DNA of 64,000 nt. It comes from Oncomelania hupensis. Taxonomy: Eukaryota > Mollusca > Gastropoda > Littorinimorpha > Pomatiopsidae. A program made the translations under genes and the position numbers. The DNA lies in assembly GCA_036898135.1 (NCBI GenBank), contig CM072522.1, forward strand, positions 27,263,763 through 27,327,762. The letters run 5' to 3'. Each line of letters begins with the position of its first letter. The stretch's first letter is position 1. Shown here piece after piece: positions 32,225 to 44,103 of the stretch. The notes below the pieces were generated by a model. The model did not search any database. It was not told where the DNA came from and saw nothing but the letters and a program-made list of their open reading frames with translations.

Positions 32225-32815
32225 TTTATGGAAAAGTGCGTGTCTTGCCAATGTTGATGCTTGATCTGAAGCGTGTCTTGACCATGATGTAGTCAATCTG
32301 GTTGTAATGCTCCCTGCTGGGAGTGTGCCAGGTCCATCGTCGTGATTTTTTGTGGAGACAAAGCGTGTTTGTCAGTATCAGATTGTGCTATCTGGCAAAC
32401 TCCAACAGTCTCAGACCTCTGTCATTTGTCTCGTTGTTACATTGGGGTCCACATGTGTCTCCAAAGTTGTAGTGCGCATCTTGGCCAACCTTGGCGTTCG
32501 AATCACCTTGCACTATGACTATGTCCTTCCTCGGCACTTGGTCAAGGACAGCCTGCAGATGTTGATATAAATCCTCGACTTCATTGTCATCATAGTCTGA
32601 TATTAAGGCGTAGATCTGGATGATGGTGATGTTGAAAGGGACTGTTCTTAGACAGATGGTAATGAGTCTACTGGGGACTGGGTGGCAACCCATGACAGTG
32701 GCCAGAATGTCTTTGTGGACCAAGAATCCAATGCCATGTTTGTGCCTGTCATCTCTCCCGCTGAAATAAAGCTTGTGGCCTTTGTCGGTCATTGTTTCAC
32801 CTAGGCCTATTCAGC
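32225..32815 (-). pseudogene. RTE-like LINE endonuclease fragment in intron
   Basis: The minus-strand reading has TDKGHKLYFSGRDDRHKHGI, GFLVHKDILATVMG, IIQIYALISDYDDNEVEDLY and QGDSNAKVGQDAHYNFGDTC. The GDSNAKVG segment is the conserved GD(F/S)N motif of AP endonucleases. After a frameshift it continues with RRWTWHTP and NQIDYIMVK near 32310-32270. It is a close relative of 8.35-8.90 kb on the opposite strand. Confidence 0.8.
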
Positions 32816-32887
32816 GCATTATTTTTATTATTAATATTATTAAGATTTTTTTTTTTTATTGCTAACTGTGATAAAGTAATGACCAAC

Positions 32888-32989
32888 CTTCTGGTGCTGC
32901 CGGATTATCTGGTTGCTCTTTCTCTTCTGTTCCAGCAGCACCTGCAGCAGGTTTGAGTCAGTTTGCTCTTCTGTAGCATCTTGTTGCTT
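32888..32989 (-). CDS. Zinc-finger gene 2, internal coding exon
   Basis: A 102-base exon between TTTATTTTCTAG (3' splice site, before 32989) and CAGAAG|GTTGGT (5' splice site). It is phase 0 at both ends and encodes 34 residues: KQQDATEEQTDSNLLQVLLE then QKRKSNQIIRQHQK. The predicted helix with heptad-like Leu/Ile spacing may be a short coiled coil or dimerisation segment. It joins in frame to the finger exon (K then APSLQEQ) and to the exon at 35337 (DEQ then KQQ). Confidence 0.75.
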
Positions 32990-34608
32990 CTAGAAAATAA
33001 AATAAAAAATAGTTATAAAAGGATGATAAGGCTTGCGGAATATCACACCAGCTCAATGCCTATGTGAGCAGCACTCTTTGGTTCCCCCACATTTTGCTGG
33101 CTGCGGGCTATTTATAGATTGCCTACACCCTCCCTTCCAGTGAAAGGAAAGGAAAGAAGCACCGCCGAAGCTATCGGCGAAGCTATTTATAGCTAGCCTG
33201 GCTGAACTAACCTTAAAACCTAAAAGCTTTGGTTGAGTCGGTGTGATATTAAAATGGGTCTGGACCCTTGGACAAAGTAAGAATTGTGGAAAAATACAAC
33301 TGTCTAATTCATGCTAAGAGATCATAATCTGCTTATATGATATTCCCTTTTGTAAAAGTTCATTTTGGGTTTGCCTTTATTTGTTCATTGTACATATGGT
33401 CATACAAGACACAAGACGTAAGAAATCATATTCGTCCAAAGGATAACATTGGAAAAACTATATTAATTCCAGCCATGCAAAACAGAAAAACAACAAGATG
33501 GCAGGCCTTTTAAACGTACTTACACTGGTTGCTGAAAAATAAGCATTTTCAAAAGCGATAATTTTGTTGGCGGAGTTGTGACAGGACTTTCTCCTAATGA
33601 AGCAAAAGGAAAACAGGGAGTGATATGCCACGATGTGAACTATCTTGGAGCAAAACAATTATCCATATCAGATCAGCCAATTTTTGGAAACAACGCAAAA
33701 CCTGTTCAGAAAATTGTGAAGCACAATGACCTTGACTTTGAAGAAAGTACAAATGCGAGTGATGTAAACATGCTTAGCAGTATTTGATGCATCTGCAAAG
33801 TAAAACTTGCATGTCTGTTGTTTTAAAAAATTATATATATTTGTCATCTTTGTAAATCTACTGATGGCATCCACATCTTCCACTTTAATGTAAAAAGGAA
33901 TTGTTGACTTAATTTGACTTGACTTGATTATTCACACTGTGTTTGCATGTGTGTGTGTGCATGTGTGTGTGTGTGAGTGAGTGATACTTGCAATATTTGA
34001 ATCTAATCGTCATGCCCAAGCTTGAATTGTAAAAGAGCATCTGCCATAAAAAGTATAAGCAGTGTAAGCTGAATGCTACAAGGACACGCCATGAATTACA
34101 GGCTTAGTATTTATAACACTGACTGCATAATCTTGGTTAAGTAGGTAAGCAAAGACTGTGTATTGTGTTCTGTTAAGTCCCTTACAGGGCCACAGCCTGC
34201 ATAGTTTTTGTCCTCATTTTCAAAGAAAGCTGGCAAACTTGTTTCTTGTACACTTATAGAAGAAGAGAGTGAGCTTTCATCTCAATAATATGGATTCACA
34301 AACTTTCTAATACTATGATCATACTATCCTGTGTACAACTACAAGTTTAAAAAAAAAATAAAAAAATAAAAAGGCCTCATTCATTTTAAGTGAGCATCCA
34401 AATAAGCCTCTGGATGTTTAATTCATAAAATCATTGTAGATAGATAGTCATAGACAAACAGGCAGATATGCAAGAAGATAAGAAATATAGATAGGTAGAC
34501 AGATATAGATAGAGAGTAAAGAAGGAAAGATAGGTAGATATAAGATAGAGAGACAGACTGATGAACAGAAGGACAGATAATTAATGCATTCTTCTGCTTC
34601 GACCTATA

Positions 34609-35213
34609 CAGTTGAACCTCCGGTATAAGACCGTCCAAAATCTGAGAAAAAACGGTCTTATAATAGAGGTGGTCTTATATCGGAAATAAGGAGGGAGGTG
34701 GGGGATGGAGGGGTTTCAGGGTCGGAGGGGTATGTAGTCATAATTTTGTATCCTTTATGATAAGCTGAATTTAGGTCTTCCCAACGTCTAAACTTCTAGC
34801 AATAGACAAACAACTATCCCTCTTTTCACTTCTTTCAATCACTTTCATTCTTTCTGCCAAACTCAAAACTTTCCTCTTGCGCGATGCCATTTTGACAAGC
34901 CACTGTAGGCGAGTAATGTCCCTAACTTGCGCGAGTAATGTCCCTTACTTGCGAACCGGAAATAGCAGACAACAGCAGGCGTACACTAGCATGAGAGAAA
35001 AAACAAAATGTCCAGTCAATAGATTAACTGATATCTCTTTTAAAGTGCCTAAGATGATCATATAAAGGGCTTAAGAAACGGTCGCTGGTTGCACAAACGA
35101 GGTTGCCGCATACCAGAGGTAATTTATTATTGGAAGTGAATCTGTCAGAAGTTTTCAGGTCACATAACGGAGGGAGTCGTATAAAAGAGAGACGTATACA
35201 GGAGGTTCCACTG
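34609..35213 (-). mobile_element. pogo/Tigger-like MITE in the zinc-finger gene 2 intron
   Basis: CAGTTGAACCTCCGGTAT at the left, and the complement of CAGTGGAACCTCC at the right, with TA outside (34607-34608, 35214-35215). It is 605 bases. The interior aligns with 27878-29313 minus that copy's nested insertion, including a damaged helix-turn-helix region (34790-34900). Confidence 0.85.
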
Positions 35214-35283
35214 TATTAGTCATCTTTATCATCGTATAGATACAGGAGGTTCCACTGTATTAGTCATCTTTATCATCGTAATC
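35192..35283. repeat. Tandem duplication of transposon end plus flank
   Basis: ATACAGGAGGTTCCACTGTA followed by TTAGTCATCTTTATCATCGT occurs twice in a row (about 35195-35235 and 35238-35278). The extra copy carries an orphan right end of the pogo-like MITE. Confidence 0.8.
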
Positions 35284-35336
35284 GTCATCATCATCTACTA
35301 TAATTGTACACCTTACCTTACGTGATGTTTACTGAC

Positions 35337-35454
35337 CTGCTCATCACTCCCCTGGTGCTGTTGACACATTAGGCACAGATCTGGTAATGTGACACCACAC
35401 AGCTGACACGGCCTGGATTTTGTGTCTGGGTCAATTTTCACCTTGGTCTCATAA
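35337..35454 (-). CDS. Zinc-finger gene 2, upstream coding exon with a CxxC-CxxC motif
   Basis: A 118-base exon with a 3' splice site GCTTTTCAG before 35454 and donor GAGCAG|GTCAGT at 35337. It starts with one base completing a split codon, then encodes YETKVKIDPDTKSRPCQLCG, VTLPDLCLMCQQH and QGSDEQ. The two CxxC pairs (CQLC and CLMC) eight residues apart, with a following His, suggest a small zinc knuckle. It ends in phase 0 and joins in frame to 32888-32989. The start codon must be in a further upstream exon, not found. Confidence 0.7.
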
Positions 35455-35529
35455 CTGAAAAGCAACAACAGACATAACACATCCATGGTTTTCATCTGCT
35501 GTTATCACCAGCTGGGTACTTTCATGTCA

Positions 35530-35765
35530 CACCAGTGCTAAAATGCCCTAGGTCGGTGAGTGCCAGTGACATAAATACACCCAGTAAGCACTAGGTACCT
35601 CCTCCCCATCCTCTGATCTCCCGTTACCCAGGATTGTGCTCAGCTGTCTGTGGCGTCAGACGATGCGCCTATGTTCGCAAGTGGCCGCTTCAGTTACAGC
35701 CTGTATCAACCAGCTCTTCAGCTGGAAAAGTGCTTGTATAACAACAAACAATAAAATAATTAAAA
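35530..35765 (+). mobile_element. tRNA-derived SINE, CACTAGGTCC family
   Basis: Contains GTGAGTGCCAGTGACATAAA, ACACCCAGTAAGCACTAGGT, CCCATCC, CCCAGGATTGTGCTCAG and the ending CAGCTGGAAAAGTGCTTGTA followed by TAACAACAAAC. It matches the SINEs at 44.23, 47.36 and 48.53 kb and the parent of the 40-44 kb minisatellite. Confidence 0.75.
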
Positions 35766-35841
35766 ACCAAATGGATACACAGACTAAAAACAGGTTAATT
35801 TGGATAAAAACAAGATATGAATGCTAAAATATGCACCATAT

Positions 35842-36400
35842 ATCCTATCCTATCCTATCCTGTAACTCGGAGGTGGTAGGGGCACCACAGATGATCGTTT
35901 AACCAGCGTACTCCATCTTTCCCTGTCCCTATGGTTTCCCTCAGTGTCAAACCACTCCATTCTCCAATGTTATCCTCCCACCTCTTTTTTGGTCTCCCCC
36001 TTCTTCTACCTCCTTGCACTGTGCCTTGCAGGATGGTCTTTGCAAGACCTGATGATCTGGTGACATGGCCATACCATAGGAGTTTCCGTTTTTTCACCAC
36101 TGTGAGCAGGTCATCATGTTGTCCAATGGCTTGTGTGATAGTCTGTTGGACTTCATTGTTGGTGATGTGCTGGGCATAGAAAATGCCCAGAAGTCTTCTG
36201 TAGCACCTCATCTCCATGCTTTGTATTCTTCATTGGAGATCTGCTGTGAGGGTCCATGTTTCGCAAGCGTATAGGAAGATGGAGATGACAAAGGAGCGCA
36301 GCAGTCGTACCTTGGAATGTAGGCTGATGGTCCTGTCTTTCCAAATGGGCTTCAACCTCGCCATGGCAGCAGTGGTTTTTGCGATCCAATTCATTCAAAA
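35842..36400 (-). pseudogene. RTE-like LINE ORF2 C-terminus with GGATA tail
   Basis: Minus strand: MEMRCYRRLLGIFYAQHITN, NEVQQTITQAIGQHDDLLTV, VKKRKLLWYGHVTRSSGLAK, RRRGRPKKRWEDNIGEWSGL, then the tail ACAGGATAGGATAGGATAGG (35844-35863). Upstream (36150-36400) the sequence continues into the family's preceding region in other frames. Confidence 0.8.
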
Positions 36401-37189
36401 TGTTTGTTGCCTAACAAGAACTTTGTGTCAACCCTTTCATGGAGTTCCGAAGTTTACTGACTGTACTAGTAACAGAGACCCTTACTGGTTTACTGTACCT
36501 AGTGATCGGCACACCAAGAAGTACTGAAAATAGAAGTAACTGTCGCATCAATAGTCCCGTTGAAAATTCTAACACTGTCTTAATTTGAGGAAGAGACTAC
36601 TCACCATAGAAAGAATTTAGAAAAAGTGATAAAGAAGGAAAGTTTGGCGGGGGTCTGGGGGATGCTGCAAGCCCCCAGTTTGGTTCAGAGGCAACACCCC
36701 TCATGGGGGTGAAGCATTTAATGCATAATTGACAAATCACACAAAACCCACACAAATCTGGTGATTTCAGCAAATACATTTTCTGACAATTTCTACACTA
36801 GACAGAGAGGAAGACATATATAAATTGTATACCTTCTAAATTAGTGTTGAAGCTGAAGCATGAGTAATGAACATGAGGATATGAGGATTTGGCTTCATGA
36901 CAGCTCAGTGGGATACATTCTTTTTTTTTTACTACTTTTTTCTATCACAAAATGTTCACAAACTTTAAATGGACAACAACAACAAACAAAAAAACAATGA
37001 AAAAAAAGGAATGAAGAGAAAAATGAGGACTAATCCATTTGAAGATAAAGCGGCCCGAAACTCTGGTGACTGAGAACATCTCTGACATATTATATTACTA
37101 GTGGTTTTTGTACCCTGGCAAGCCAGTGTACACATGATACTGTTTAAAATGTAGACAGAGAGAACTTTTGTCTGCGAGTTTCATTTGGA
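36401..37189. other. Unassigned AT-rich region
   Basis: No gene or repeat recognised apart from A-rich tracts (36960-37020). Confidence 0.3.
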
Positions 37190-37510
37190 CGATGATACCT
37201 CCCCATATCCCCCTTGATACCTCACCATACCCCCCCCCCTCTGATATCTCCCCGTGATGCCTCATCATACCCCCTTGATACCTCCCCGAACCCACTTGAT
37301 ACCTCCCCATACCCCCTTGATACCTTCCATACCCCCTTGGTTCCTACCTGTACCCTCCTTGATACTTCCCCGTTGATCATTTCGCAGGTATGGATGAAAG
37401 GAATTGACCATCACCATACCCCCTTATATATACCCGTATCCCCGTTATGCCTACCCATGCCCCTTTAAACCTACCTGTAGCCCCCTTTTACCTACACGTA
37501 CCACCCCATC
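37190..37510. repeat. Degenerate minisatellite of about 22 bases
   Basis: Repeated CCCTTGATACCTCCCCATAC with many variants. The last part (37467-37530, GTAGCCCCCTTTTACCTACA) recurs at 37755-37811. Confidence 0.7.
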
Positions 37511-37524
37511 CAGATCGTTGGTAG

Positions 37525-37526
37525 TA

Positions 37527-37562
<36 letters not shown>

Positions 37563-37677
37563 TTGAATATAGAATAATACAAATAGAAATCAGAAAAAAC
37601 ACCAAGGTTTTAAAATAAAATTTGATATAAGATATTATAATTGTTATAATAATAATAATTAGTATTATTAGTTTATA

Positions 37678-37752
<75 letters not shown>
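37525..37752. repeat. (TAA)n microsatellite cluster
   Basis: TAA runs at 37525-37560 and 37676-37752, with ATTGAATATAGAATAATAC between them. The same intervening block returns at 38570-38640. Confidence 0.95.
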
Positions 37753-37811
37753 CCCTACCCGTAGCCCCCTTTTACCTACACGTACCACCCCATCCCGATC
37801 CTTGGTACTAC

Positions 37812-38420
37812 TACAATACAATACAATACAATACAATACAATACAATACAATACAACTTTATTCATCTCAAACTGAGCAATTACAATGGCAGCATCAGCA
37901 CAATTACCAAAAAGAATTAAAAATATTATTACATACACATGAGAAGTAGTCCAATCAAAAAATAGTAAATAAAACAAATAAATAACAAAACATACGGTTA
38001 AATACATTATACAATAAACTAGAGGTGAATGTCATAAAAAGTCATAAAAGGTAAACTGCCCCGATATATCACAGATAATAGTTTCTCCGCAAAAGCTACA
38101 GTACAAGATGTACATCCCAGCAATACAAACCAATACCATACAATACAACACAATACAACACAACACAATACAGCACAAAACAATGCCACACAACTTCATT
38201 CCTCTCAAGCTGGGCAATATGATTACAAAGGCAGCGTTGGCGCAGAAATAACCAGTAAGAATAAGAATAAAAATTAAAAATGACCTTACGTGCACACGGA
38301 GAGTACTCCCAATCAATAAGTAAATGTGCTGTTAAATGCATAAGTAAACTATAAAATAAAATATAACCTATAAAACTGTAAAACAAATATCACAGATAAT
38401 AATTTCTAACAGCAAAAATC
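37812..38420 (-). mobile_element. Two successive retroelement 3' ends with (TATTG)n tails
   Basis: On the minus strand two related segments (38420-38128 and 38100-37812) each end in CTCAGTTTGAGATGAATAAA or a variant, then GTTG and (TATTG)n or (TGTTG)n. AATAAA directly before a pentamer tail suggests LINE 3' ends. Both share GAAACTATTATCTGTGATAT near their upstream part. No ORF remains. Confidence 0.55.
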
Positions 38421-38510
38421 TCCTCGCTCTCTCTGGAATTATACCCACACTCAACCACTCACACTGCAGCTTATATGCATTATCTATAAAGACACATAAT
38501 CAATAAAATC

Positions 38511-38514
<4 letters not shown>

Positions 38515-38571
<57 letters not shown>

Positions 38572-38636
38572 TTGAATATAGAATAATACAAATAGAAATC
38601 ATAAAAAACACCAAGGTTTTAAAAGAAAATTTGATA

Positions 38637-38709
<73 letters not shown>

Positions 38710-38740
38710 TTATTATTATTATTAATATTATTATTAGTTT

Positions 38741-38798
<58 letters not shown>

Positions 38799-38800
38799 TA
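38515..38800. repeat. (TAA)n microsatellite cluster, duplicate of 37.5-37.75 kb
   Basis: TAA/ATT runs at 38515-38570, 38637-38708 and 38740-38797, with the same CACCAAGGTTTTAAAA spacer as 37600. A local duplication about 1 kb apart. Confidence 0.9.
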
Positions 38801-38843
38801 AAGGTAAAAAAATCTAAATTTTAAAAAAAAGAACCATATTGTA

Positions 38844-38849
<6 letters not shown>

Positions 38850-38879
<30 letters not shown>

Positions 38880-38985
38880 TAAAAAAAAATATGGCCCGCG
38901 TGAGTATCGATCTTGGGTTGCCCGAAACCGTAGACGAAAGATTAACCCACTAAGCTACCAAGGCTTCGTAGAAAAACCATGAATT
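38850..38985 (-). mobile_element. tRNA-derived SINE fragment, minus strand
   Basis: Minus strand: GAAGCCTTGGTAGCTTAGTG, GGTTAATC (A-box-like) and CCCAAGATCGATACTC (B-box-like), followed by an oligo-T/poly-A tract at 38818-38890. It has a tRNA-like promoter but no complete cloverleaf. Confidence 0.5.
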
Positions 38986-39394
38986 TTTTGGTCTATATGG
39001 GAAAACATGCTGAAACCTCAATTTGATTTTTAATGGAAGCGCGCGGAATGAGGCTATTGCAGTTTGTGGACATTTTGTTTATTTATTTATCTCAGAAACG
39101 GTTAAACGTTCGGTAAGGAAATGTCGGCTATAACGATTTGGCTGGTTTTGAGCACACAGCAGGCCGATCAGCAGCGCTCAGCACCTGCCCAGATCAGCGT
39201 CCATAGGAGACAAACTTTATAGTAGAGGCGAAGAAGGACTTCCGGCTAAGCAATTTATATATATAGATACCCCTAAAATGTTCTCAAAGGATTTACATTG
39301 ATATAATGATGATTTACCTGTCATAAGACGTGATGGGTGTGCACCTTAAATGTATAATCAATATAAAATTTTATTTTAAAACAGGTCATTTGTA

Positions 39395-39740
39395 TTTTTT
39401 TCCTATCCCATCCAATCCTATCCCGTAACTCGGAGGTCGTAGGAGCACCACAGATGATCGTTTAACCAGCGTACTCCATCTTTCCCTGTCCTCAGCAACC
39501 CTGACGGTTTCGCTCAGTGTCAAACCAGTCCATTCTCGAATGTTGTCCTCCCACCTCTTTTTCTGTCTCCCTCTTCTTCTACCTCCTTGTACTGTGCCTT
39601 GCAGGATGGTCTTTGCAAGACCTGATGATCTGGTGACGTTGCCATACCATCGGAGTTTTCGTTTCTTCACCACTGTGAGCAGATCATCGTGCTGTCCAAT
39701 GGCTTGTGTGATGGTCTGTCGGACTTCGTCGTTGGTGACA
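39395..39740 (-). pseudogene. RTE-like LINE ORF2 C-terminus
   Basis: Minus strand: VKKRKLRWYGNVTRSSGLAK, RRRGRQKKRWEDNIREWTGL, ETVRVAEDRERWSTLVKRSS, with a degenerate GGATTGGATGGGATAGG tail near 39400-39425. The frame is open to the stop. Confidence 0.8.
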
Positions 39741-40310
39741 TATTTTTTTTGCAGTTTATAATTATATTCGTATGTGTGATGGAGAGACTGTTGTGTATAT
39801 TATTTTAATTGCATGTGGCTTTGTTTTAGTCCATCAGCAAATCTTGTCTTACTTTCTCAGGTTTGATAATAAAGTGATCATGAATCCTGATCTCAAAAGT
39901 GTTTTGGAGCCATCCAAATGAGTGGATATCCACCAGAGGGTGGAAGAATCCCTTCTGTGGGTGTGTTGTTATTGTATTTTCTCTGTGATCTTACCAATTG
40001 ATGAGAAAAGAGGCAATCTGATTGTGTGAATTCATCAACAAGCTCTCTCCAATCCTGCACCAAGTAGCGTACACGTCTCTATCCAAGTGCACCCACTGTT
40101 GCTTCTCCGCTTCAGCCATGGCAAAAAAATTGGCGAGCTCTGCAATAACACCAACAGAACAACACAATTTTATATTTTCATTCATGTATTTATTTTAATT
40201 GAATATAGCGCTTTTCCAGCCCCGAAGCTGCTCAAGGCACTGGCTCATGCAAGATCTAATGCAAGCTGCCCACTCATTGCCTTAAGCGCAGTGTCTGAAG
40301 CCCAGATGAT

Positions 40311-42472
40311 TGTGCACAACCCTTGGGGACCAGGGATGGGGGACACAGGACCTAGTATTTGCTTGGTGTATATAGATTGTGCACAACCCTTGGGGACCAG
40401 GGATGGGGGACACAGGACCTAGTATTTGCTTGGTGTATATATGTAGCTAGCACTTGGGGACCAGGGATGGGGGACACAGGACCTAGTATTTGCTTGGTGT
40501 ATATATGTAGCTAGCACTTGGGGACCAGGGATGGGGGACAAAGGACCTAGTATTTGCTTGCTGTATATATGTAGCTAGCACTTGGGGACCAGGGATGGGG
40601 GACACAGGACCTAGTATTTGCTTGCTGTATATATGTAGCTAGCACTTGGGGACCAGGGATGGGGGACACAGGACCTAGTATTTGCTTGCTGTATATATGT
40701 AGCTAGCACTTGGGGACCAGGGATGGGGGACACAGGACCTAGTATTTGCTTGGTGTATATATGTAGCTAGCACTTGGGGACCAGGGATGGGGGACACAGG
40801 ACCTAGTATTTGCTTGGTGTATATATGTAGCTAGCACTTGGGGACCAGGGATGGGGGACACAGGACCTAGTATTTGCTTGGTGTATATATGTAGCTAGCA
40901 CTTGGGGACCAGGGATGGGGGACACAGGACCTAGTATTTGCTTGGTGTATATATGTAGCTAGCACTTGGGGACCAGGGATGGGGGACAAAGGACCTAGTA
41001 TTTGCTTGCTGTATATATGTAGCTAGCACTTGGGGACCAGGGATGGGGGACACAGGACCTAGTATTTGCTTGCTGTATATATGTAGCTAGCACTTGGGGA
41101 CCAGGGATGGGGGACACAGGACCTAGTATTTGCTTGCTGTATATATGTAGCTAGCACTTGGGGACCAGGGATGGGGGACACAGGACCTAGTATTTGCTTG
41201 GTGTATATATGTAGCTAGCACTTGGGGACCAGGGATGGGGGACAAAGGACCTAGTATTTGCTTGGTGTATATATGTAGCTAGCACTTGGGGACCAGGGAT
41301 GGGGGACACAGGACCTAGTATTTGCTTGCTGTATATATGTAGCTAGCACTTGGGGACCAGGGATGGGGGACACAGGACCTAGTATTTGCTTGCTGTATAT
41401 ATGTAGCTAGCACTTGGGGACCAGGGATGGGGGACAAAGGACCTAGTATTTGCTTGCTGTATATATGTAGCTAGCACTTGGGGACCAGGGATGGGGGACA
41501 CAGGACCTAGTATTTGCTTGGTGTATATATGTAGCTAGCACTTGGGGACCAGGGATGGGGGACACAGGACCTAGTATTTGCTTGGTGTATATATGTAGCT
41601 AGCACTTGGGGACCAGGGATGGGGGACAAAGGACCTAGTATTTGCTTGCTGTATATATGTAGCTAGCACTTGGGGACCAGGGATGGGGGACACAGGACCT
41701 AGTATTTGCTTGCTGTATATATGTAGCTAGCACTTGGGGACCAGGGATGGGGGACAAAGGACCTAGTATTTGCTTGCTGTATATATGTAGCTAGCACTTG
41801 GGGACCAGGGATGGGGGACAAAGGACCTAGTATATGCTTGGTGTATATATGTAGCTAGCACTTGGGGACCAGGGATGGGGGACAAAGGACCTAGTATTTG
41901 CTTGCTGTATATATGTAGCTAGCACTTGGGGACCAGGGATGGGGGACAAAGGACCTAGTATTTGCTTGGTGTATATATGTAGCTAGCACTTGGGGACCAG
42001 GGATGGGGGACACAGGACCTAGTATTTGCTTGCTGTATATATGTAGCTAGCACTTGGGGACCAGGGATGGGGGACACAGGACCTAGTATTTGCTTGCTGT
42101 ATATATGTAGCTAGCACTTGGGGACCAGGGATGGGGGACACAGGACCTAGTATTTGCTTGCTGTATATATGTAGCTAGCACTTGGGGACCAGGGATGGGG
42201 GACACAGGACCTAGTATTTGCTTGGTGTATATATGTAGCTAGCACTTGGGGACCAGGGATGGGGGACACAGGACCTAGTATTTGCTTGGTGTATATATGT
42301 AGCTAGCACTTGGGGACCAGGGATGGGGGACACAGGACCTAGTATTTGCTTGGTGTATATATGTAGCTAGCACTTGGGGACCAGGGATGGGGGACAAAGG
42401 ACCTAGTATTTGCTTGGTGTATATATGTAGCTAGCACTTGTGGACCAGGGATGGGGGACAAAGGACCTAGTA
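40311..42472. repeat. 64-bp minisatellite, left block, about 34 units
   Basis: The unit is GTAGCTAGCACTTGGGGACC, AGGGATGGGGGACACAGGAC, CTAGTATTTGCTTGGTGTAT, ATAT (64 bases); successive copies start exactly 64 bases apart (for example 40443, 40507, 40571). Units vary mainly at two sites (GACACA/GACAAA and CTTGGTG/CTTGCTG). The first two units are longer variants containing TGTGCACAACC. Confidence 0.97.
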
Positions 42473-43119
42473 CAGATCTTCACAGATTCTTGTCCTTCCT
42501 ACCTTGCTGATCTACTGTCTGTCTACTCCCCTTCACGCACTTTAAGATCATCTGCTGACACTCGCACACTCAAGGTTTCCGTCACCCGCACTAAGACATA
42601 CGGCCAACGTGCATTCGCCTACTCCGCACCTAAGCAGTGGAATTCCCTTCCCTCCCATATCCGCAACATACAATCAACACAAGCATTCAAAAAGGCCCTC
42701 AAAACCCACCTCTTCAAACTGCATTATTCAGACTGATTTGTGTCCTGCTGCCATTCTCTCATCTCTTGTCTATGTCTGATCCGTAAGTGTATACACGGCT
42801 GTAAATATTTATACTGTTTTCCTTCCTGGGCCTAACCGGGCATATAAATAGCTGTGAATAGGTTTTTGCTATTCTACTTTCTGTCATTTTTTTGTCATTT
42901 GTGTACATAGTTGTAAATAGTATATTTTTGTCTTTTTTGTAATGTATGTACATAATTGTAAATAGTCTGTACCTTTACTGTCCCGTCTTTTGGTGTATTG
43001 TAGCAAAAGTGATGTTTCATCGAGTGTATGTATTTATATGTTATGACTATGTAAAGCGTGGTGAGTCTAGTCATAGGCTGGAGTACCCGCTATATAAAAA
43101 TCCGTTATTATTATTATAT
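42473..43119 (+). pseudogene. 5'-truncated LINE 3' end (CR1/L2-like) inserted in the minisatellite
   Basis: Reads YLADLLSVYSPSRTLRSSAD, VTRTKTYGQRAFAYSAPKQW, NSLPSHIRNIQSTQAFKKAL, KTHLFKLHYSD and TGA at 42734-42736. This is the standard C-terminus of CR1/L2-type ORF2. A 3' UTR with repeated GTATATAG/TTGTAAATAGT pieces follows, and an ATT-type tail to 43119. The minisatellite breaks at CCTAGTA and resumes at TATTTGC. Confidence 0.85.
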
Positions 43120-44103
43120 TATTTGCTTGGTGTATATATGTAGCTAGCACTTGTGGAACAGGGATGGGGGACAAAGGACCTAGTATTTGCTTGGTGTATA
43201 TATGTAGCTAGCACTTGGGGACCAGGGATGGGGGACACAGGACCTAGTATTTGCTTGCTGTATATATGTAGCTAGCACTTGGGGACCAGGGATGGGGGAC
43301 ACAGGACCTAGTATTTGCTTGGTGTATATATGTAGCTAGCACTTGGGGACCAGGGATGGGGGACAAAGGACCTAGTATTTGCTTGCTGTATATATGTAGC
43401 TAGCACTTGGGGACCAGGGATGGGGGACACAGGACCTAGTATTTGCTTGCTGTATATATGTAGCTAGCACTTGGGGACCAGGGATGGGGGACAAAGGACC
43501 TAGTATTTGCTTGGTGTATATATGTAGCTAGCACTTGGGGACCAGGGATGGGGGACACAGGACCTAGTATTTGCTTGCTGTATATATGTAGCTAGCACTT
43601 GGGGACCAGGGATGGGGGACACAGGACCTAGTATTTGCTTGCTGTATATATGTAGCTAGCACTTGGGGACCAGGGATGGGGGACACAGGACCTAGTATTT
43701 GCTTGCTGTATATATGTAGCTAGCACTTGGGGACCAGGGATGGGGGACACAGGACCTAGTATTTGCTTGGTGTATATATGTAGCTAGCACTTGGGGACCA
43801 GGGATGGGGGACACAGGACCTAGTATTTGCTTGGTGTATATATGTAGCTAGCACTTGGGGACCAGGGATGGGGGACAAAGGACCTAGTATTTGCTTGCTG
43901 TATATATGTAGCTAGCACTTGGGGACCAGGGATGGGGGACAAAGGACCTAGTATATGCTTGGTGTATATATGTAGCTAGCACTTGGGGACCAGGGATGGG
44001 GGACACAGGACCTAGTATTTGCTTGCTGTATATATGTAGCTAGCACTTGGGGACCAGGGATGGGGGACACAGGACCTAGTGTTTGCTTGCTGTATATATG
44101 TGT
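43120..44103. repeat. 64-bp minisatellite, right block, about 15 units
   Basis: Continues the same unit and the same two-site variation. The rare variant GTATATGCTTGG occurs once in each block (about 41830 and 43950), each time after a GACAAA/CTTGCTG unit, a sign of block duplication. Confidence 0.97.

Larger units (their letters stand above)
31354..32887 (-). other. Intron of zinc-finger gene 2 (penultimate to last exon)
   Basis: Bounded by GT (32887 side, AAG|GTTGGT) and AG (31354 side). It holds a TGACCTTG-rich repeat (31525-32215) and a minus-strand RTE-like LINE fragment (32225-32815). Confidence 0.7.
32990..35336 (-). other. Intron of zinc-finger gene 2 (upstream)
   Basis: Holds a pogo/Tigger-like MITE (34609-35213), a short GT microsatellite (33945-33975) and a TAGATAGA-type degenerate repeat (34435-34560). 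No other gene was found. Confidence 0.7.

Noticed and set aside
37492..38386. Frames with poly-Ile and repeated YCIVL
   Set aside because: Translations of (TAA)n and (TATTG)n tracts.
40087..40422. Open frame across the start of the minisatellite
   Set aside because: It is read from SINE and repeat-unit sequence only and has no family features.
40311..44103. CRISPR-like array
   Set aside because: Head-to-tail 64-bp repeats have no unique spacers, and the genome is eukaryotic; this is a minisatellite.
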